Below the pieces are notes generated by a model. It saw nothing but the letters and a program-made list of their open reading frames with translations. It was not told the origin of the DNA and did no database searches. Positions 1 to 7,900 of a stretch of DNA of 64,000 nt are shown piece by piece. Location: positions 3,544,501 to 3,608,500 of the forward strand of contig NZ_CP045492.1 of assembly GCF_015500055.1 (NCBI RefSeq). Reading direction: 5' to 3'. Within the stretch, counting starts at the first letter, position 1, and the number at the start of each line of letters is the position of its first letter. Source of the stretch: Mesorhizobium sp. NBSH29 (GTDB taxonomy: Bacteria > Pseudomonadota > Alphaproteobacteria > Rhizobiales > Rhizobiaceae). The position numbers and the translations under genes were made by a program.

Positions 1-1
1 G

Positions 2-361
2 GACGCGGCCCAGCATGATGCACTCGATGCGGCCACCGATGTAATGGCCTCGAGCTGGGCAGAAGGCGACCTGTTGGCCAATGTCGAGGCAGACATGGAG
101 TTTCACGGAAATATCGCTGCCGCCTGCCCCAACACGATGCTTGCGGACTTTTACCACTTCGTCCGGGGACAGCTTACGCAAACGCAGATGCAACCCATCC
201 CGGTCACCGAACCAGAGCGTATGAAAGCCTCCATCAACGAACACCGGCGTATCATCGCTGCACTGCGTTCCCATGATGCTGCAGCCGCAACGGTGTCGAT
301 GCGCGAGCACATTCAGAACACTGCCGCTTGTGCCGGTATCACTCTAGCGACCGAACTATAG
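2..361 (+). CDS. GntR-family regulator, C-terminal FCD domain (partial)
   Basis: The reading frame is open from the left edge, so the 5' part with the winged-helix DNA-binding domain lies outside the window. The visible 119 residues look like the all-helical FCD effector-binding domain of FadR/GntR regulators: an early Asp, a Phe-His pair in MEFHGNI, then EHRRIIAAL and a late MREHI, which match the His positions that usually bind a metal or a carboxylate effector. Such proteins are usually repressors of carbon-source or amino-acid catabolism; the ligand cannot be told from this piece. The first in-frame ATG (44) is inside the domain and is not the true start. Confidence 0.75.
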   Translation, partial: DAAQHDALDAATDVMASSWAEGDLLANVEADMEFHGNIAAACPNTMLADFYHFVRGQLTQTQMQPIPVTEPERMKASINEHRRIIAALRSHDAAAATVSMREHIQNTAACAGITLATEL

Positions 362-393
362 GCGCATTCACCCGAGCGTCAGCATATCACCGG

Positions 394-891
394 CTACAAC
401 TCATCTTCGATCATGTGATCAAAATAGTCCTCGGGGCTTCCCATGTCCCGCTCGGAGGCGGTCACCCGTCCGCGCACTGAAATTCCGGCTGCATGCACGC
501 TGTCAGGATCCCCCGAAACCAGCGGATGCCACCAGTAGAGGTCCTGTCCCTCGGCAACAAGTCGGTAGGCGCAGCTATAGGGGAGCCAGCTGATTGTCTG
601 CACATTGGCAGGGGTGAGCTTTACGCAGTCGTCAACCGTGGCAAGCCGATTGGGATAGTCGCTACAGCGGCAGGAGCCCTCCTCGAACAGGCGACAGGCA
701 ACAGTAGTATAGTAAATTGCGCCGCTATCTTCGTCTTCCAGCTTGGACATGCAGCATTTGCCACAGCCATCGCAAAGCGACTCCCATTCGGGGCCGCTCA
801 TCTCATCCAGCGTCTTGGTTTTCCAGAACGGTGCTTGCATGGAGGTGGTGTGACGCTGCCGGACGGTCCGGTCAAGCTTGGCTTCCCACAT
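394..891 (-). CDS. YcgN/UPF0260 family cysteine-cluster protein
   Basis: A 165-residue protein with the family's N-terminal signature ([11 protein letters not shown], then [13 protein letters not shown]) and further conserved Cys in [13 protein letters not shown]. The Cys-rich CxxC/CC cluster suggests metal or Fe-S binding; the function of the family is not established. Length and order of motifs match E. coli YcgN. The start is uncertain: the family normally begins just before PFW, so the Met at 840 (MQAPFW) is a good alternative to 891, and neither has a strong Shine-Dalgarno. It stands alone, facing away from the OmpA-like gene. Confidence 0.85.
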   Translation of the reverse strand: MWEAKLDRTVRQRHTTSMQAPFWKTKTLDEMSGPEWESLCDGCGKCCMSKLEDEDSGAIYYTTVACRLFEEGSCRCSDYPNRLATVDDCVKLTPANVQTISWLPYSCAYRLVAEGQDLYWWHPLVSGDPDSVHAAGISVRGRVTASERDMGSPEDYFDHMIEDEL

Positions 892-1021
892 TGTTCAAAC
901 ACGACACGGTTGCGCCTGAATTGAGGTGGCCTATGTGCTGAATCGAGCCATCGATGGAACCAATCACCCCCGCAAGCAGTTTTAAGCGAGTTGGGACCCC
1001 CTACGACAGGAGTATGTATTG

Positions 1022-2893
1022 ATGAAACGCCAATCCCGGATTCTTGCAGGCACGGCACTCGGCCTGCTGATGGCGTCCGCGCCGTTCGCGGCTCCCGCAA
1101 TCGAATTGCTGCCATCGACAGATGTACCTTACCTTCTCGCCCAGGCAGAACCGCCTTTGACCGAAGAAGAGCTTCTGCTGAAGAAAAAGCTCGAGGAGGC
1201 AGCGCCCGCCGCCGAGGAACCAAAGGCCGAGCCAGCTCCCGAACCTGCACCTGCACCTGAACCTGCTCCCGAGGCAGCGCCTGAGCCCGCGCCTGCGCCT
1301 GAGGCAGCACCGACTCCAGAACCAGCCCCGGAAGCTCAGCCAGAAGCGGCACCTGCCCCCGAGGCAATGCCAGAGCCAGAAGTTCCAGCTGTTGAGCCTA
1401 AGGCTGAAGAGAGTGTGCCCGAAGTGCCGGCAGTGCGCGAGGCGCCAGCCGTCGAGCCTGTCCCAGAAGCGCCTACGGCAGTAGAGCCCGAAGTAGCACC
1501 CGCTCCAGAGCCGGCAGCACCAGCCGTCGAAGAGCCGGCAACACCTGAGGCAGCGCCAGTGGTTCCCGCTGATCCTGCAACGCCTGAAGCTGTCGCCCCC
1601 GCCGCACCTGTTGCACCCGCAGATCCTGCTGTACCAGCCGATCCTGCTGTACCAGCCGATCCTGCTGTATCAGCCGATCCTGCTGCACCCGAAGCCGCAC
1701 CGGTGGATCCTGCAGCACCTGTGACTACAGCTCCAGCAGAAGGTGCCGCGCCAGCTGCCGACCAGCCGGTGGTGCCTGAAGGCTCAACGCCGGCTCCAGA
1801 AGGCCAGGCACCGCTGCTTGATAGCCAGAAGCAGTCAAAAGGTGGTCGTCAGCGTCCGCAGGGCGAGGCTCCGGCAGAAGCAGTCGCACCAGCCGAACCA
1901 GCTGGCCCTCCGCCAGCAGATGATACAGCTGCGCAGAAGGACATGAAGCCAGTTGAGGTGCAGCCCGTTGCAGCCGAGGAGGGCAAGCGGCTTGAAGTCG
2001 CCCCTGAAACGACGCGCCGCGAGCGGCCACAGGATGTCCAAGTGGTGCGCGAAGTTGGCGATCGCACGATCATCCAGATCAACAATCAGATCATCGTTCA
2101 GAGCGACGATCGCGAGCGGCTTCGGCATGGATCCGAGGAGGTCTATTACGAAGAGCTTCCACGGGGTCGGACGCGTGAAGTGATCGTGCGCGCTGACGGC
2201 AGCCGCGTCATCACAGTGCGCAACCGTTATGGCGACATCGTCCGTCGTTCGCGAGTGGCCCCCGACGACCGGGAATACGTCCTCTATTACGTTGATGAAG
2301 AGCGTTACGACGAGGTGCTCGACTGGCGTGATCCAGGACTTGACCTGCCTCCGATGCGTCTGACCATCCCGTATGAGGAATACATTCTTGACGCCGAAAG
2401 CGTCCAGGACGTGGACCGGTACTACACGTTCCTCAACCAGCCTCCAGTAGAACGCGTCGAGCGCATCTATTCGGTTGACGAGGTGAAACGATCTGCCCGT
2501 ATCCGTGACAAGGTTCGCCGCGTCGATATGGACACGATCAACTTTGCATTCGGTTCCGCCGAGGTTTCCGAGGCAGAAGTGGCAAAGCTTGAGGGCGTGG
2601 CCGGCGCTATGGAAAAGATGCTGAAGAAAAATCCTGCTGAAACCTTCCTTATCGAAGGTCACACGGATGCAGTCGGCTCGGATGAAGCTAATCTGGCCTT
2701 GTCTGACCGCCGCGCCACAGCAGTTGCGGAAGCGCTTACCAACGTGTTTGGTATCCAGCCTGAAAACCTGGCACCACAGGGTTATGGCGAACAGTACCTG
2801 AAGGTGAACACTCAGGTGCGCGAGCGCGAAAACCGTCGTGTCGCGATCCGTCGCATCACGGCCCTGGTAGCTCCTGTAGCTAGCGCGCAGTAA
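1022..2893 (+). CDS. OmpA-domain outer-membrane-associated protein with long Pro/Ala/Glu-rich linker
   Basis: A 623-residue exported protein. A signal peptide covers about residues 1-27 (MKRQSRILAG, then a hydrophobic stretch to APA). Residues about 40-290 are low-complexity Pro/Ala/Glu with repeated PAPEPAPE-like and VPADPA units. A charged middle region (EVYYEELPRGRTREV, then YEEYILDAE) precedes a C-terminal OmpA-type peptidoglycan-binding domain (about 500-610: NFAFGSAEV, IEGHTDAVGSDEANLALSDRR, ENRRVAI). It probably anchors the envelope to peptidoglycan, with the Pro-rich part spanning the periplasm. ATG 1022 is preferred over the in-frame TTG at 1019 because AGGAG at 1008-1012 is correctly spaced. 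Rhizobiales commonly carry an OmpA-family protein with such a linker. Confidence 0.88.
   Translation: MKRQSRILAGTALGLLMASAPFAAPAIELLPSTDVPYLLAQAEPPLTEEELLLKKKLEEAAPAAEEPKAEPAPEPAPAPEPAPEAAPEPAPAPEAAPTPEPAPEAQPEAAPAPEAMPEPEVPAVEPKAEESVPEVPAVREAPAVEPVPEAPTAVEPEVAPAPEPAAPAVEEPATPEAAPVVPADPATPEAVAPAAPVAPADPAVPADPAVPADPAVSADPAAPEAAPVDPAAPVTTAPAEGAAPAADQPVVPEGSTPAPEGQAPLLDSQKQSKGGRQRPQGEAPAEAVAPAEPAGPPPADDTAAQKDMKPVEVQPVAAEEGKRLEVAPETTRRERPQDVQVVREVGDRTIIQINNQIIVQSDDRERLRHGSEEVYYEELPRGRTREVIVRADGSRVITVRNRYGDIVRRSRVAPDDREYVLYYVDEERYDEVLDWRDPGLDLPPMRLTIPYEEYILDAESVQDVDRYYTFLNQPPVERVERIYSVDEVKRSARIRDKVRRVDMDTINFAFGSAEVSEAEVAKLEGVAGAMEKMLKKNPAETFLIEGHTDAVGSDEANLALSDRRATAVAEALTNVFGIQPENLAPQGYGEQYLKVNTQVRERENRRVAIRRITALVAPVASAQ
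1622..1690 (+). repeat. 18-nt in-frame tandem repeat coding for DPAVPA
   Basis: Three consecutive 18-nt units (gatcctgctgtaccagcc, the third with one T for C change) run from 1622 to 1675, followed by a partial fourth. They encode (DPAVPA)n inside the Pro/Ala linker. The near identity at the DNA level, including synonymous positions, points to recent slippage or unequal crossing-over. Confidence 0.9.
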
Positions 2894-2912
2894 CTATCGA
2901 AGTGTCAACTGG

Positions 2913-2947
2913 ACCGGCCGGGCATTTCTGCCCGGCCGGTTTTTTTA
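2913..2947 (+). terminator. Rho-independent terminator of the OmpA-like gene
   Basis: An inverted repeat ACCGGCCGGGC/GCCCGGCCGGT with a short ATTTCT loop ends at 2940 and is followed by seven T residues. It lies 20 nt after the stop codon. The next about 215 nt hold no convincing gene. Confidence 0.92.
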
Positions 2948-3162
2948 CGTGCTAGGCAGCCACGTCGCTGATTTCCGGAACATCAGAACCGAGATCTGCA
3001 GCTGGGCTGATCACCCAAGCGCAGCACGATGCGCTCAGCGCTGGCCAACAGCGCTTGTGCATCCTGCTGAATTGCGACCCGCAGCGTCAATTCTCAATAA
3101 TGTCAGGTAATTGCGCCTGCCCGGAAATTCGCCGCTGCAAATCAAAGTCTCAACAAACGCAT

Positions 3163-3450
3163 TTACTCGAACAGCCGCTCGCCCTGCTCATTGATCATCT
3201 GCACGCCTTTTCTCAGGGCAACCGAACTGGCGTCGTCGATCGAGGAAAACTTGTCGGCGCGAATGAATTTCTGTTCTTTCACCACGCCGTCGATTTCCTT
3301 GGAGATCACGCCGCAAGTCTGGAACTCACCGCCGTTTTTGAAAGGCGTGGCGCGGACGGTAAAACCCTTGTGCTCGGTCTGGGCCGCAACAGCCGGCTGA
3401 CTGTCGCCGGCACTTGCGCCTCCACCGAAAAGTCTTTTCAGAAATGACAT
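3163..3450 (-). CDS. HlyU-family protein
   Basis: A 95-residue protein starting MSFLKRLFGGG and carrying the compact HlyU core (YKGFTVRATP-like HKGFTVRATPFKNGGEFQ, then CGVISKEIDG, KFIRADKFSS, and a C-terminal helix). The family is named for the Vibrio regulator of hemolysin, but in alphaproteobacteria it is a widespread small protein without demonstrated DNA targets. The inner start at 3450 is preferred over 3462 because MSFLKRLF is the usual start. Function here is unproven. Confidence 0.8.
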   Translation of the reverse strand: MSFLKRLFGGGASAGDSQPAVAAQTEHKGFTVRATPFKNGGEFQTCGVISKEIDGVVKEQKFIRADKFSSIDDASSVALRKGVQMINEQGERLFE

Positions 3451-3561
3451 GTCTAACCCCATGGTGTTCCGCGCCGAGCCGCGGAGGTTTGTCAGCTAAG
3501 CCAATCTTAACCGGAGAACGCCGACACTGTCATCCAACGGGGCGCGAAAGGATTTGCCGAC

Positions 3562-4059
3562 ATGATTATTACCCGCCTGAGCAAGACAGCACTCGTGGCC
3601 GCTATCGCGCTGTTCTCCAGCCTCGTGGCCTTCGGAAATATCACCGACTACGGCACAAACTTCGCCTTCGTCCAGCACGTTCTGATGATGGACACGATCT
3701 TCCCCGATGCAACTATCAAATATCGCTCGATCGCCAGCCCAGCGGTGCACAACATTGCCTATATCTTGGTCATCCTAGCCGAAACCGCAGTCGCCATTCT
3801 CTGCTGGGTCGGCGCTTTTGCGATGCTGGGCCGTGTCGGGGCGAGTGACCGCGATTTCAACCGCTCCAAGACATTGGCCATTGCCGGCCTGACGCTCGGT
3901 TTCCTCGTCTGGCAGGTCGGCTTCATGTCGGTAGGCGGCGAGTGGTTCGGCATGTGGATGTCGAAAACCTGGAACGGCGTGCCGGATGCCTTCCGCTTCT
4001 TCATCACCATCATTGCGGTGCTGATCTACGTGTCGTTGCCCGATAGCGAACAGGACTAA
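3562..4059 (+). CDS. DUF2165 family integral membrane protein
   Basis: A 165-residue protein with four predicted membrane segments (about 8-28, 65-90, 108-126 and 142-160). Family-typical features are NITDYGTNFAFVQHVLMMD after the first segment and a Trp-rich WFGMWMS loop before the last. DUF2165 proteins are small inner-membrane proteins of unknown role. It is convergent with yjbQ, the two ending about 10 nt apart. Confidence 0.85.
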   Translation: MIITRLSKTALVAAIALFSSLVAFGNITDYGTNFAFVQHVLMMDTIFPDATIKYRSIASPAVHNIAYILVILAETAVAILCWVGAFAMLGRVGASDRDFNRSKTLAIAGLTLGFLVWQVGFMSVGGEWFGMWMSKTWNGVPDAFRFFITIIAVLIYVSLPDSEQD

Positions 4060-4069
4060 CCTCCGAAAC

Positions 4070-4528
4070 TTAGGCACTGAGGTGTAGTACCACCTCGCGT
4101 CGATGCTGCCGTTCGCGGTGTTCGAACAGATAGATGCCCTGCCAGGTACCGAGCAACAACGCACCGCCAGCGACCGGAATACCGATCGAAGTCTGTGTCA
4201 GCGCTGCCCTGATGTGGGCCGGCATGTCGTCGGGCCCTTCGGCACGGTGCACCAGATAGCCCATCGACGCATCATCCGCTGGCGGCACCAGTCGGCGAAA
4301 AAACGCATTGAGATCGTGCAAGACATCGGGGTCCGCGTTTTCCTGGATGGTGAGCGAGCATGAGGTGTGCCGCACGAACATCGTAAGCAGCCCTACCTCC
4401 ATGTAAGACTCGTGCACAAAAGCCGCAGCCTCCTGCGTGAACTCGTAAAGTCCCTGCCCGCGGGTTGTGATCGTCAGACGGTGTTGTCGCGTCGCCAGGA
4501 AACGGATCCTACTGCTGGGTGTAAGCAA
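4070..4528 (-). CDS. yjbQ: YjbQ/UPF0047 family protein (secondary thiamine-phosphate synthase-like)
   Basis: A 152-residue YjbQ protein. Family motifs are GQGLYEFTQEAAAFV, the active-site region FVRHTSCSLTIQENADPDV, then GYLVHRAEGPDDMPAH and LLLGTWQGIYLFEHR. E. coli YjbQ has a weak thiamine-phosphate synthase activity; the physiological reaction is unclear. No ATG fits: the frame starts with TTG at 4528, inside the last codons of the upstream lysE-like gene, so translation is probably coupled. The exact start is uncertain. Confidence 0.85.
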   Translation of the reverse strand: MLTPSSRIRFLATRQHRLTITTRGQGLYEFTQEAAAFVHESYMEVGLLTMFVRHTSCSLTIQENADPDVLHDLNAFFRRLVPPADDASMGYLVHRAEGPDDMPAHIRAALTQTSIGIPVAGGALLLGTWQGIYLFEHRERQHRREVVLHLSA

Positions 4529-5120
4529 GCTTGGCGCTCAGCCCGACGAAGGCTGCCGCAAAGCTGCGGCGCAGCCACGCCATCACGCGCGGGCTTGAAA
4601 CGACCCGGTCGCGCGTCGCTGCCGCACACAGGCCGTAAAGCGAGAAGATAACAAAGGTTGCGAGCATGAAGATGCCCGAGAGTTCCAGCATCCGCACAAG
4701 CACATTTGGTTCGCCGGGCGCGATAAACTGCGGCAGGAACGCGACGAAGAAGATCGAGAGTTTCGGGTTTAATACATTGATCAGAATGCCATCGACCAGC
4801 ACCTGTCGGATGCTGCGGCTGTCGGGCTTGTCGTCGACCTTCAGCGCACCATGCTCGCGCAGCGTCTGCCAGGCCATGTAGAGGAGGTAGGCAACACCCG
4901 CATATTTGACCACGTCAAAGGCGGTGGCGCTTGCATGCAGCAGCGCCGCAAGCCCGGTGAGCGCAGCAATCAGATGCGGCACGATGCCCAGCGTACAGGC
5001 AAACGCGGCAAGCACACTGGCTCTGCCACCACGCGAAAGCCCGGCGGCAAGCGTGTAGACGACACCCGTGCCCGGCGAAGCAACAATGATGAGCGTGGTG
5101 AGCAGAAATTCAATCGACAT
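4509..5120 (-). CDS. LysE-family amino acid/metabolite exporter
   Basis: A 203-residue inner-membrane protein with the LysE/RhtB fold: about six hydrophobic segments and the N-terminal motif (LTTLIIVASPGTGVVYTLAAGLSRGGRASV) in which Pro-Gly-x-Gly follows the first helix. Later segments include YAGVAYLLYMAWQTLR and GILINVLNPKLSIFF, typical of the family. It should export a small amino acid, threonine or homoserine derivative; substrate cannot be told. GAGG lies about 9 nt upstream of the ATG. It overlaps yjbQ by about 20 nt and is preceded by an AraC gene on the same strand. Confidence 0.88.
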   Translation of the reverse strand: MSIEFLLTTLIIVASPGTGVVYTLAAGLSRGGRASVLAAFACTLGIVPHLIAALTGLAALLHASATAFDVVKYAGVAYLLYMAWQTLREHGALKVDDKPDSRSIRQVLVDGILINVLNPKLSIFFVAFLPQFIAPGEPNVLVRMLELSGIFMLATFVIFSLYGLCAAATRDRVVSSPRVMAWLRRSFAAAFVGLSAKLAYTQQ

Positions 5121-5179
5121 GACGAGCCCTCTCGAAGGTCACCCGCAGAGCCTGCCCATTTGAATGCTAAAAGGCAATA

Positions 5180-6073
5180 TCAGCCGCGGGTCGATTGCGC
5201 CGGGCGCACCTCTGCAGGCGGAAGCCCGTAAATTGCCTGGAAGCGGCGCGCAAAGTGCGAGCGCGAAGCATAGCCAGCAGCAGCGACGGCATCGGTTATG
5301 GTTGCGTCTCCGGTGGAAAGCAGGGCATGCGCAACCTGCATCCGCGCCGCAGACAGCGTCTCCCGCATCGAGGTGCCATGATCCTCGAGCTTGCGCCGCA
5401 AGGTCGACCCCGCCATGCCAAGTTCCTGCCCGAGTGTCGTGGCCGTCCACCGTCTCGAGGGGTCAGCGACAACCAGCCAGGAAATGCGCTCCGGCAAGGA
5501 TCGCGAAAACAGCCCAGCCGCGGCAGGCTGGCGCGCCAGAAGCAACAGCACCTCAGCAAGCCGATGCTCTGAAAGAGCCGTCGCGTTTTCGGTGTCACTC
5601 AACAGGATGGCCGCATGGCTGAGCGCATCGACGAGTTCGGGCGTAAGCGTTACACGCAGGTCGAGCCCTCGCGCCGAACGTGAGGTTGCGGCGACACTGC
5701 GCAGGGCCGCAGGCACCTGTTCGATCTCGACCAGCAACGATTCATAAAGTCCGTTTGCATCCGAAGGTAAATTGACGACGTCGAGTTCGGTGGCCGCCGG
5801 CAGGATAAAGACATCGCCGGCGCCAAAACTCTGACCGGTGTCGCCCAGCCAGAATTCCTTCTCGCCGCTAAGCACAATTCCGATGAGCGGCTTTTCAGCA
5901 GAAATTCGCGCCAGCCGCTCGCGCCTTACGCAACAATAGCCAAACAATTGGCGTCCGCGCATCCTCATCCCGTGGCTGGGATCGAACGTCTCAAGACGTG
6001 TAGCCAGCGGCTTAAGGCGCTCCAGCAAAAGCCGCGCCAATGCCCGCTCGGTTTCTTTTCCGTTGGTAAGCAT
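5180..6073 (-). CDS. AraC-family transcriptional regulator
   Basis: A 297-residue regulator. Residues about 20-190 form an AraC_N-type sensor region (PLIGIVLSGEKEFWLGDTG, GDVFILPAATELDV). The last about 95 residues carry the double helix-turn-helix (TTLGQELGMAGSTLRRKLEDHG, ARMQVAHALL, ITDAVAAAGYASRSHFARRF, GLPPAEVR). It is divergent from the lactonase-like gene, sharing a region of about 150 bp, and is followed on its own strand by the LysE exporter. It probably controls one or both neighbours; the effector is unknown. Confidence 0.9.
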   Translation of the reverse strand: MLTNGKETERALARLLLERLKPLATRLETFDPSHGMRMRGRQLFGYCCVRRERLARISAEKPLIGIVLSGEKEFWLGDTGQSFGAGDVFILPAATELDVVNLPSDANGLYESLLVEIEQVPAALRSVAATSRSARGLDLRVTLTPELVDALSHAAILLSDTENATALSEHRLAEVLLLLARQPAAAGLFSRSLPERISWLVVADPSRRWTATTLGQELGMAGSTLRRKLEDHGTSMRETLSAARMQVAHALLSTGDATITDAVAAAGYASRSHFARRFQAIYGLPPAEVRPAQSTRG

Positions 6074-6222
6074 GCGCCCATCCTACTCCCGAACTGATCG
6101 CGCGCAACCACAGTTCGAGCGTTTCGGGCACAATGAGCATGCCTTTCAGGCGCACGGTCCTTCGCTGCCTGGCCGATGTTTGCTCCGCAGGCGCTGAGAG
6201 CGCGCCCAATGAGGAGATGAAG

Positions 6223-7053
6223 ATGAAATACAAAATGCTTCTGTTGGCTACCGCGATGTCGGCAGCAGCTTCGGCATCGCAGGGAGCCGATGTTGAGCTT
6301 TGGCGGCTCGATTGTGGTTCGATCTCGGTCAAGGACATGGCGTTATTTTCCGACACGTTCGGATATAGGAACGAAAGCCGTACCCTCACCGACAGCTGCT
6401 ACCTTATCCGTCACGACACGACCTATATGCTCTGGGATACAGGCCTCCCGGCTGCCCTGCTCGGGGCCCCTCAGGATGCCAATGCGCCCCTCGCCCCGAC
6501 CCTGGCCAAAACCCTTGTCGACCAGCTTGGGGAGATCGCCGTGAAGCCTGAAAGCATCAGCTTGGTGGGCATCAGCCACAACCACTTCGACCATATTGGC
6601 CAGGCAGCGCATTTCGCGAAGGCGAAAATGCTGATCGGCAAGGAAGACCTCGAAGGGTTAAAGGCTGTACAGCCAGCTTTTGGTGTGGACGCAAGCCTCG
6701 TCGAGCCCTGGTTGGCAGGAGGTTCAGAAGTCGAGCCGGTGACCGGCGACAAGGATGTCTTCGGCGATGGCTCGGTGACCATGCTGTCCATGCCCGGCCA
6801 TACCGCAGGCAGCTACGCGCTTCTGGTGCAGCTGGCAGAGATGGGGCCGGTTTTCCTCAGCGGTGATGTCGTCCATTTCGAAGAGCAGTTCGCCAACAAC
6901 GGCGTCCCGCCCTTCAACGACGACCGCGCTGAAACACTGGCTTCAATGCAGCGCCTCCAGCAGGCGGCCGAGACGCTGAAGGCGACACTGGTAGTCCAGC
7001 ACGACGCCACCGACATCGCCAAACTGCCAGCGTTTCCCGCCAGTGCAAAGTAG
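6223..7053 (+). CDS. Exported metallo-beta-lactamase-fold hydrolase, N-acyl homoserine lactonase-like
   Basis: A 276-residue protein with a signal peptide (MKYKMLLLATAMSAAASAS, cut near QGADVE), so it should act in the periplasm. The metal motif SHNHFDHIG (HxHxDH), MPGHTAGSY (third His), FLSGDVV (bridging Asp) and VVQHD (last His) are all present, as in AHL lactonases and related lactone or ester hydrolases of the family. Start 6223 is chosen because GAGGAG (6211-6216) ends six bases before it; longer readings lack this site and would bury the signal peptide. Substrate is inferred only from family; quorum-signal hydrolysis is possible, not shown. Confidence 0.85.
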   Translation: MKYKMLLLATAMSAAASASQGADVELWRLDCGSISVKDMALFSDTFGYRNESRTLTDSCYLIRHDTTYMLWDTGLPAALLGAPQDANAPLAPTLAKTLVDQLGEIAVKPESISLVGISHNHFDHIGQAAHFAKAKMLIGKEDLEGLKAVQPAFGVDASLVEPWLAGGSEVEPVTGDKDVFGDGSVTMLSMPGHTAGSYALLVQLAEMGPVFLSGDVVHFEEQFANNGVPPFNDDRAETLASMQRLQQAAETLKATLVVQHDATDIAKLPAFPASAK

Positions 7054-7070
7054 GCGTCGCTCAACATACC

Positions 7071-7092
7071 ATGCCGGGCCATCGCCCGGCAT
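7071..7092 (+). terminator. Stem-loop after the lactonase-like gene
   Basis: A perfect 9-bp stem ATGCCGGGC/GCCCGGCAT with loop CATC starts 17 nt after the stop codon. No run of T follows, so it is a weak terminator or an mRNA 3'-end stabiliser. Confidence 0.5.
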
Positions 7093-7152
7093 TCACTTCG
7101 CTATCCCCCTATGGGAAAACGGCGTCTCACCTCACACCGCTGGATCATTGGT

Positions 7153-7171
7153 TGCATTTTTTAAAAATGCA
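7153..7171. promoter_or_regulatory. Perfect TGCATTTTT palindrome upstream of the PPxY gene
   Basis: TGCATTTTT-T-AAAAATGCA, a 9-bp inverted repeat around one base, sits 54 nt before the ATG at 7225 in an AT-rich stretch. It looks like an operator. The same TGCATTTTT string occurs in the palindrome upstream of the AbcR-like sRNA (41609-41624). No cognate regulator is adjacent. Confidence 0.5.
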
Positions 7172-7224
7172 CTCTAAAAGAGCATATCCGAGAAAGTTCA
7201 ATCTCGAAAGGAAGCCGAGGACCC

Positions 7225-7797
7225 ATGCTGAATCCGCTTTCCGCGACCATGACCATCTTTGCGCAGCTATCTTCTGGACAACTCACCCGCAACGCAGCGG
7301 CTGACTTTTTTATGGTGGACCGGCTGCGAAAGATGGCCTTCTTGGCAAATACAAACATGCGGGTGTCCAAATCCGCGTTAACCCAAAGTATCCAGCACCA
7401 CTGGAAGCAACCTGAGCTTCACCGCAATCTGTTTAGATCACTTGATGCACAGCGGTTGGCGAAAGCGAGAGGGTACACCCGATTGGATGACCTCGCTGCA
7501 ACTGGAATAAAATCTGCTGCTGTTGACGCAGCGAACTGGATCAAGCTCAACAAGCTCAATCCTGCGGAGTTTCGCGCATCTACAAAGGGTCTGTATAGCT
7601 TGACGGACCGAAAGGTGGTTCGTCGCTGGGCCCCGCCCCCTCCTGAAAACTCAGCCTTTTCAGTGGCACCGCCCCCTTATGAATCCCATCAACTCATCAG
7701 GGGGGGCCCGCCTCCATATGATCAACCTCCGTCATATCAGGACATAACTGGCGGCAATTCGGTGGCTATAACCGCCAGAGGCATTCGGCGCAGGTAA
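7225..7797 (+). CDS. Unknown protein with C-terminal PPxY motifs
   Basis: I do not recognise this 190-residue protein. The first about 135 residues are predicted helical and basic (LRKMAFLANTNM, ALTQSIQHHWKQPELHRNL, LDAQRLAKARGY, KLNKLNPAEFRAS). The tail (about 136-172) is proline-rich: APPPPENS, then APPPYESH, GPPPYDQP and PPSYQD, giving three PPxY motifs, followed by a basic end (ARGIRRR). PPxY is the ligand of eukaryotic WW domains; bacteria have no common WW-type receptor for it. The gene is visibly AT-richer than its neighbours and stands alone, with a palindrome upstream and GAGG four bases before the ATG. No signal peptide is seen. Candidates are a secreted effector or a recently acquired orphan; both are inference. 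Confidence 0.65.
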   Translation: MLNPLSATMTIFAQLSSGQLTRNAAADFFMVDRLRKMAFLANTNMRVSKSALTQSIQHHWKQPELHRNLFRSLDAQRLAKARGYTRLDDLAATGIKSAAVDAANWIKLNKLNPAEFRASTKGLYSLTDRKVVRRWAPPPPENSAFSVAPPPYESHQLIRGGPPPYDQPPSYQDITGGNSVAITARGIRRR

Positions 7798-7900
7798 GAG
7801 CCTTCTGCCCTTCAGCCGGGGATACCCAGCAGAAGAGTTGGAGAGCAGATAGAGGTTGGAAGCGTCCCAGCTCATGGCCTGCTACCATAGAGAGGTGATG

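Noticed and set aside
1622-1690. Possible CRISPR-like or satellite repeat
   Set aside because: Units are contiguous, in frame and code for Pro/Ala linker residues, so this is a coding tandem repeat.
2952-3062. A 36-codon minus-strand frame ending in DVPEISDVAA
   Set aside because: It lacks a spaced ribosome site. Neighbouring frames also look slightly coding-like, so a decayed gene tail is possible, but nothing supports a name.
3055-3447. A plus-strand open frame of 130 codons
   Set aside because: It mostly covers the HlyU-like gene on the other strand and shows no domain.
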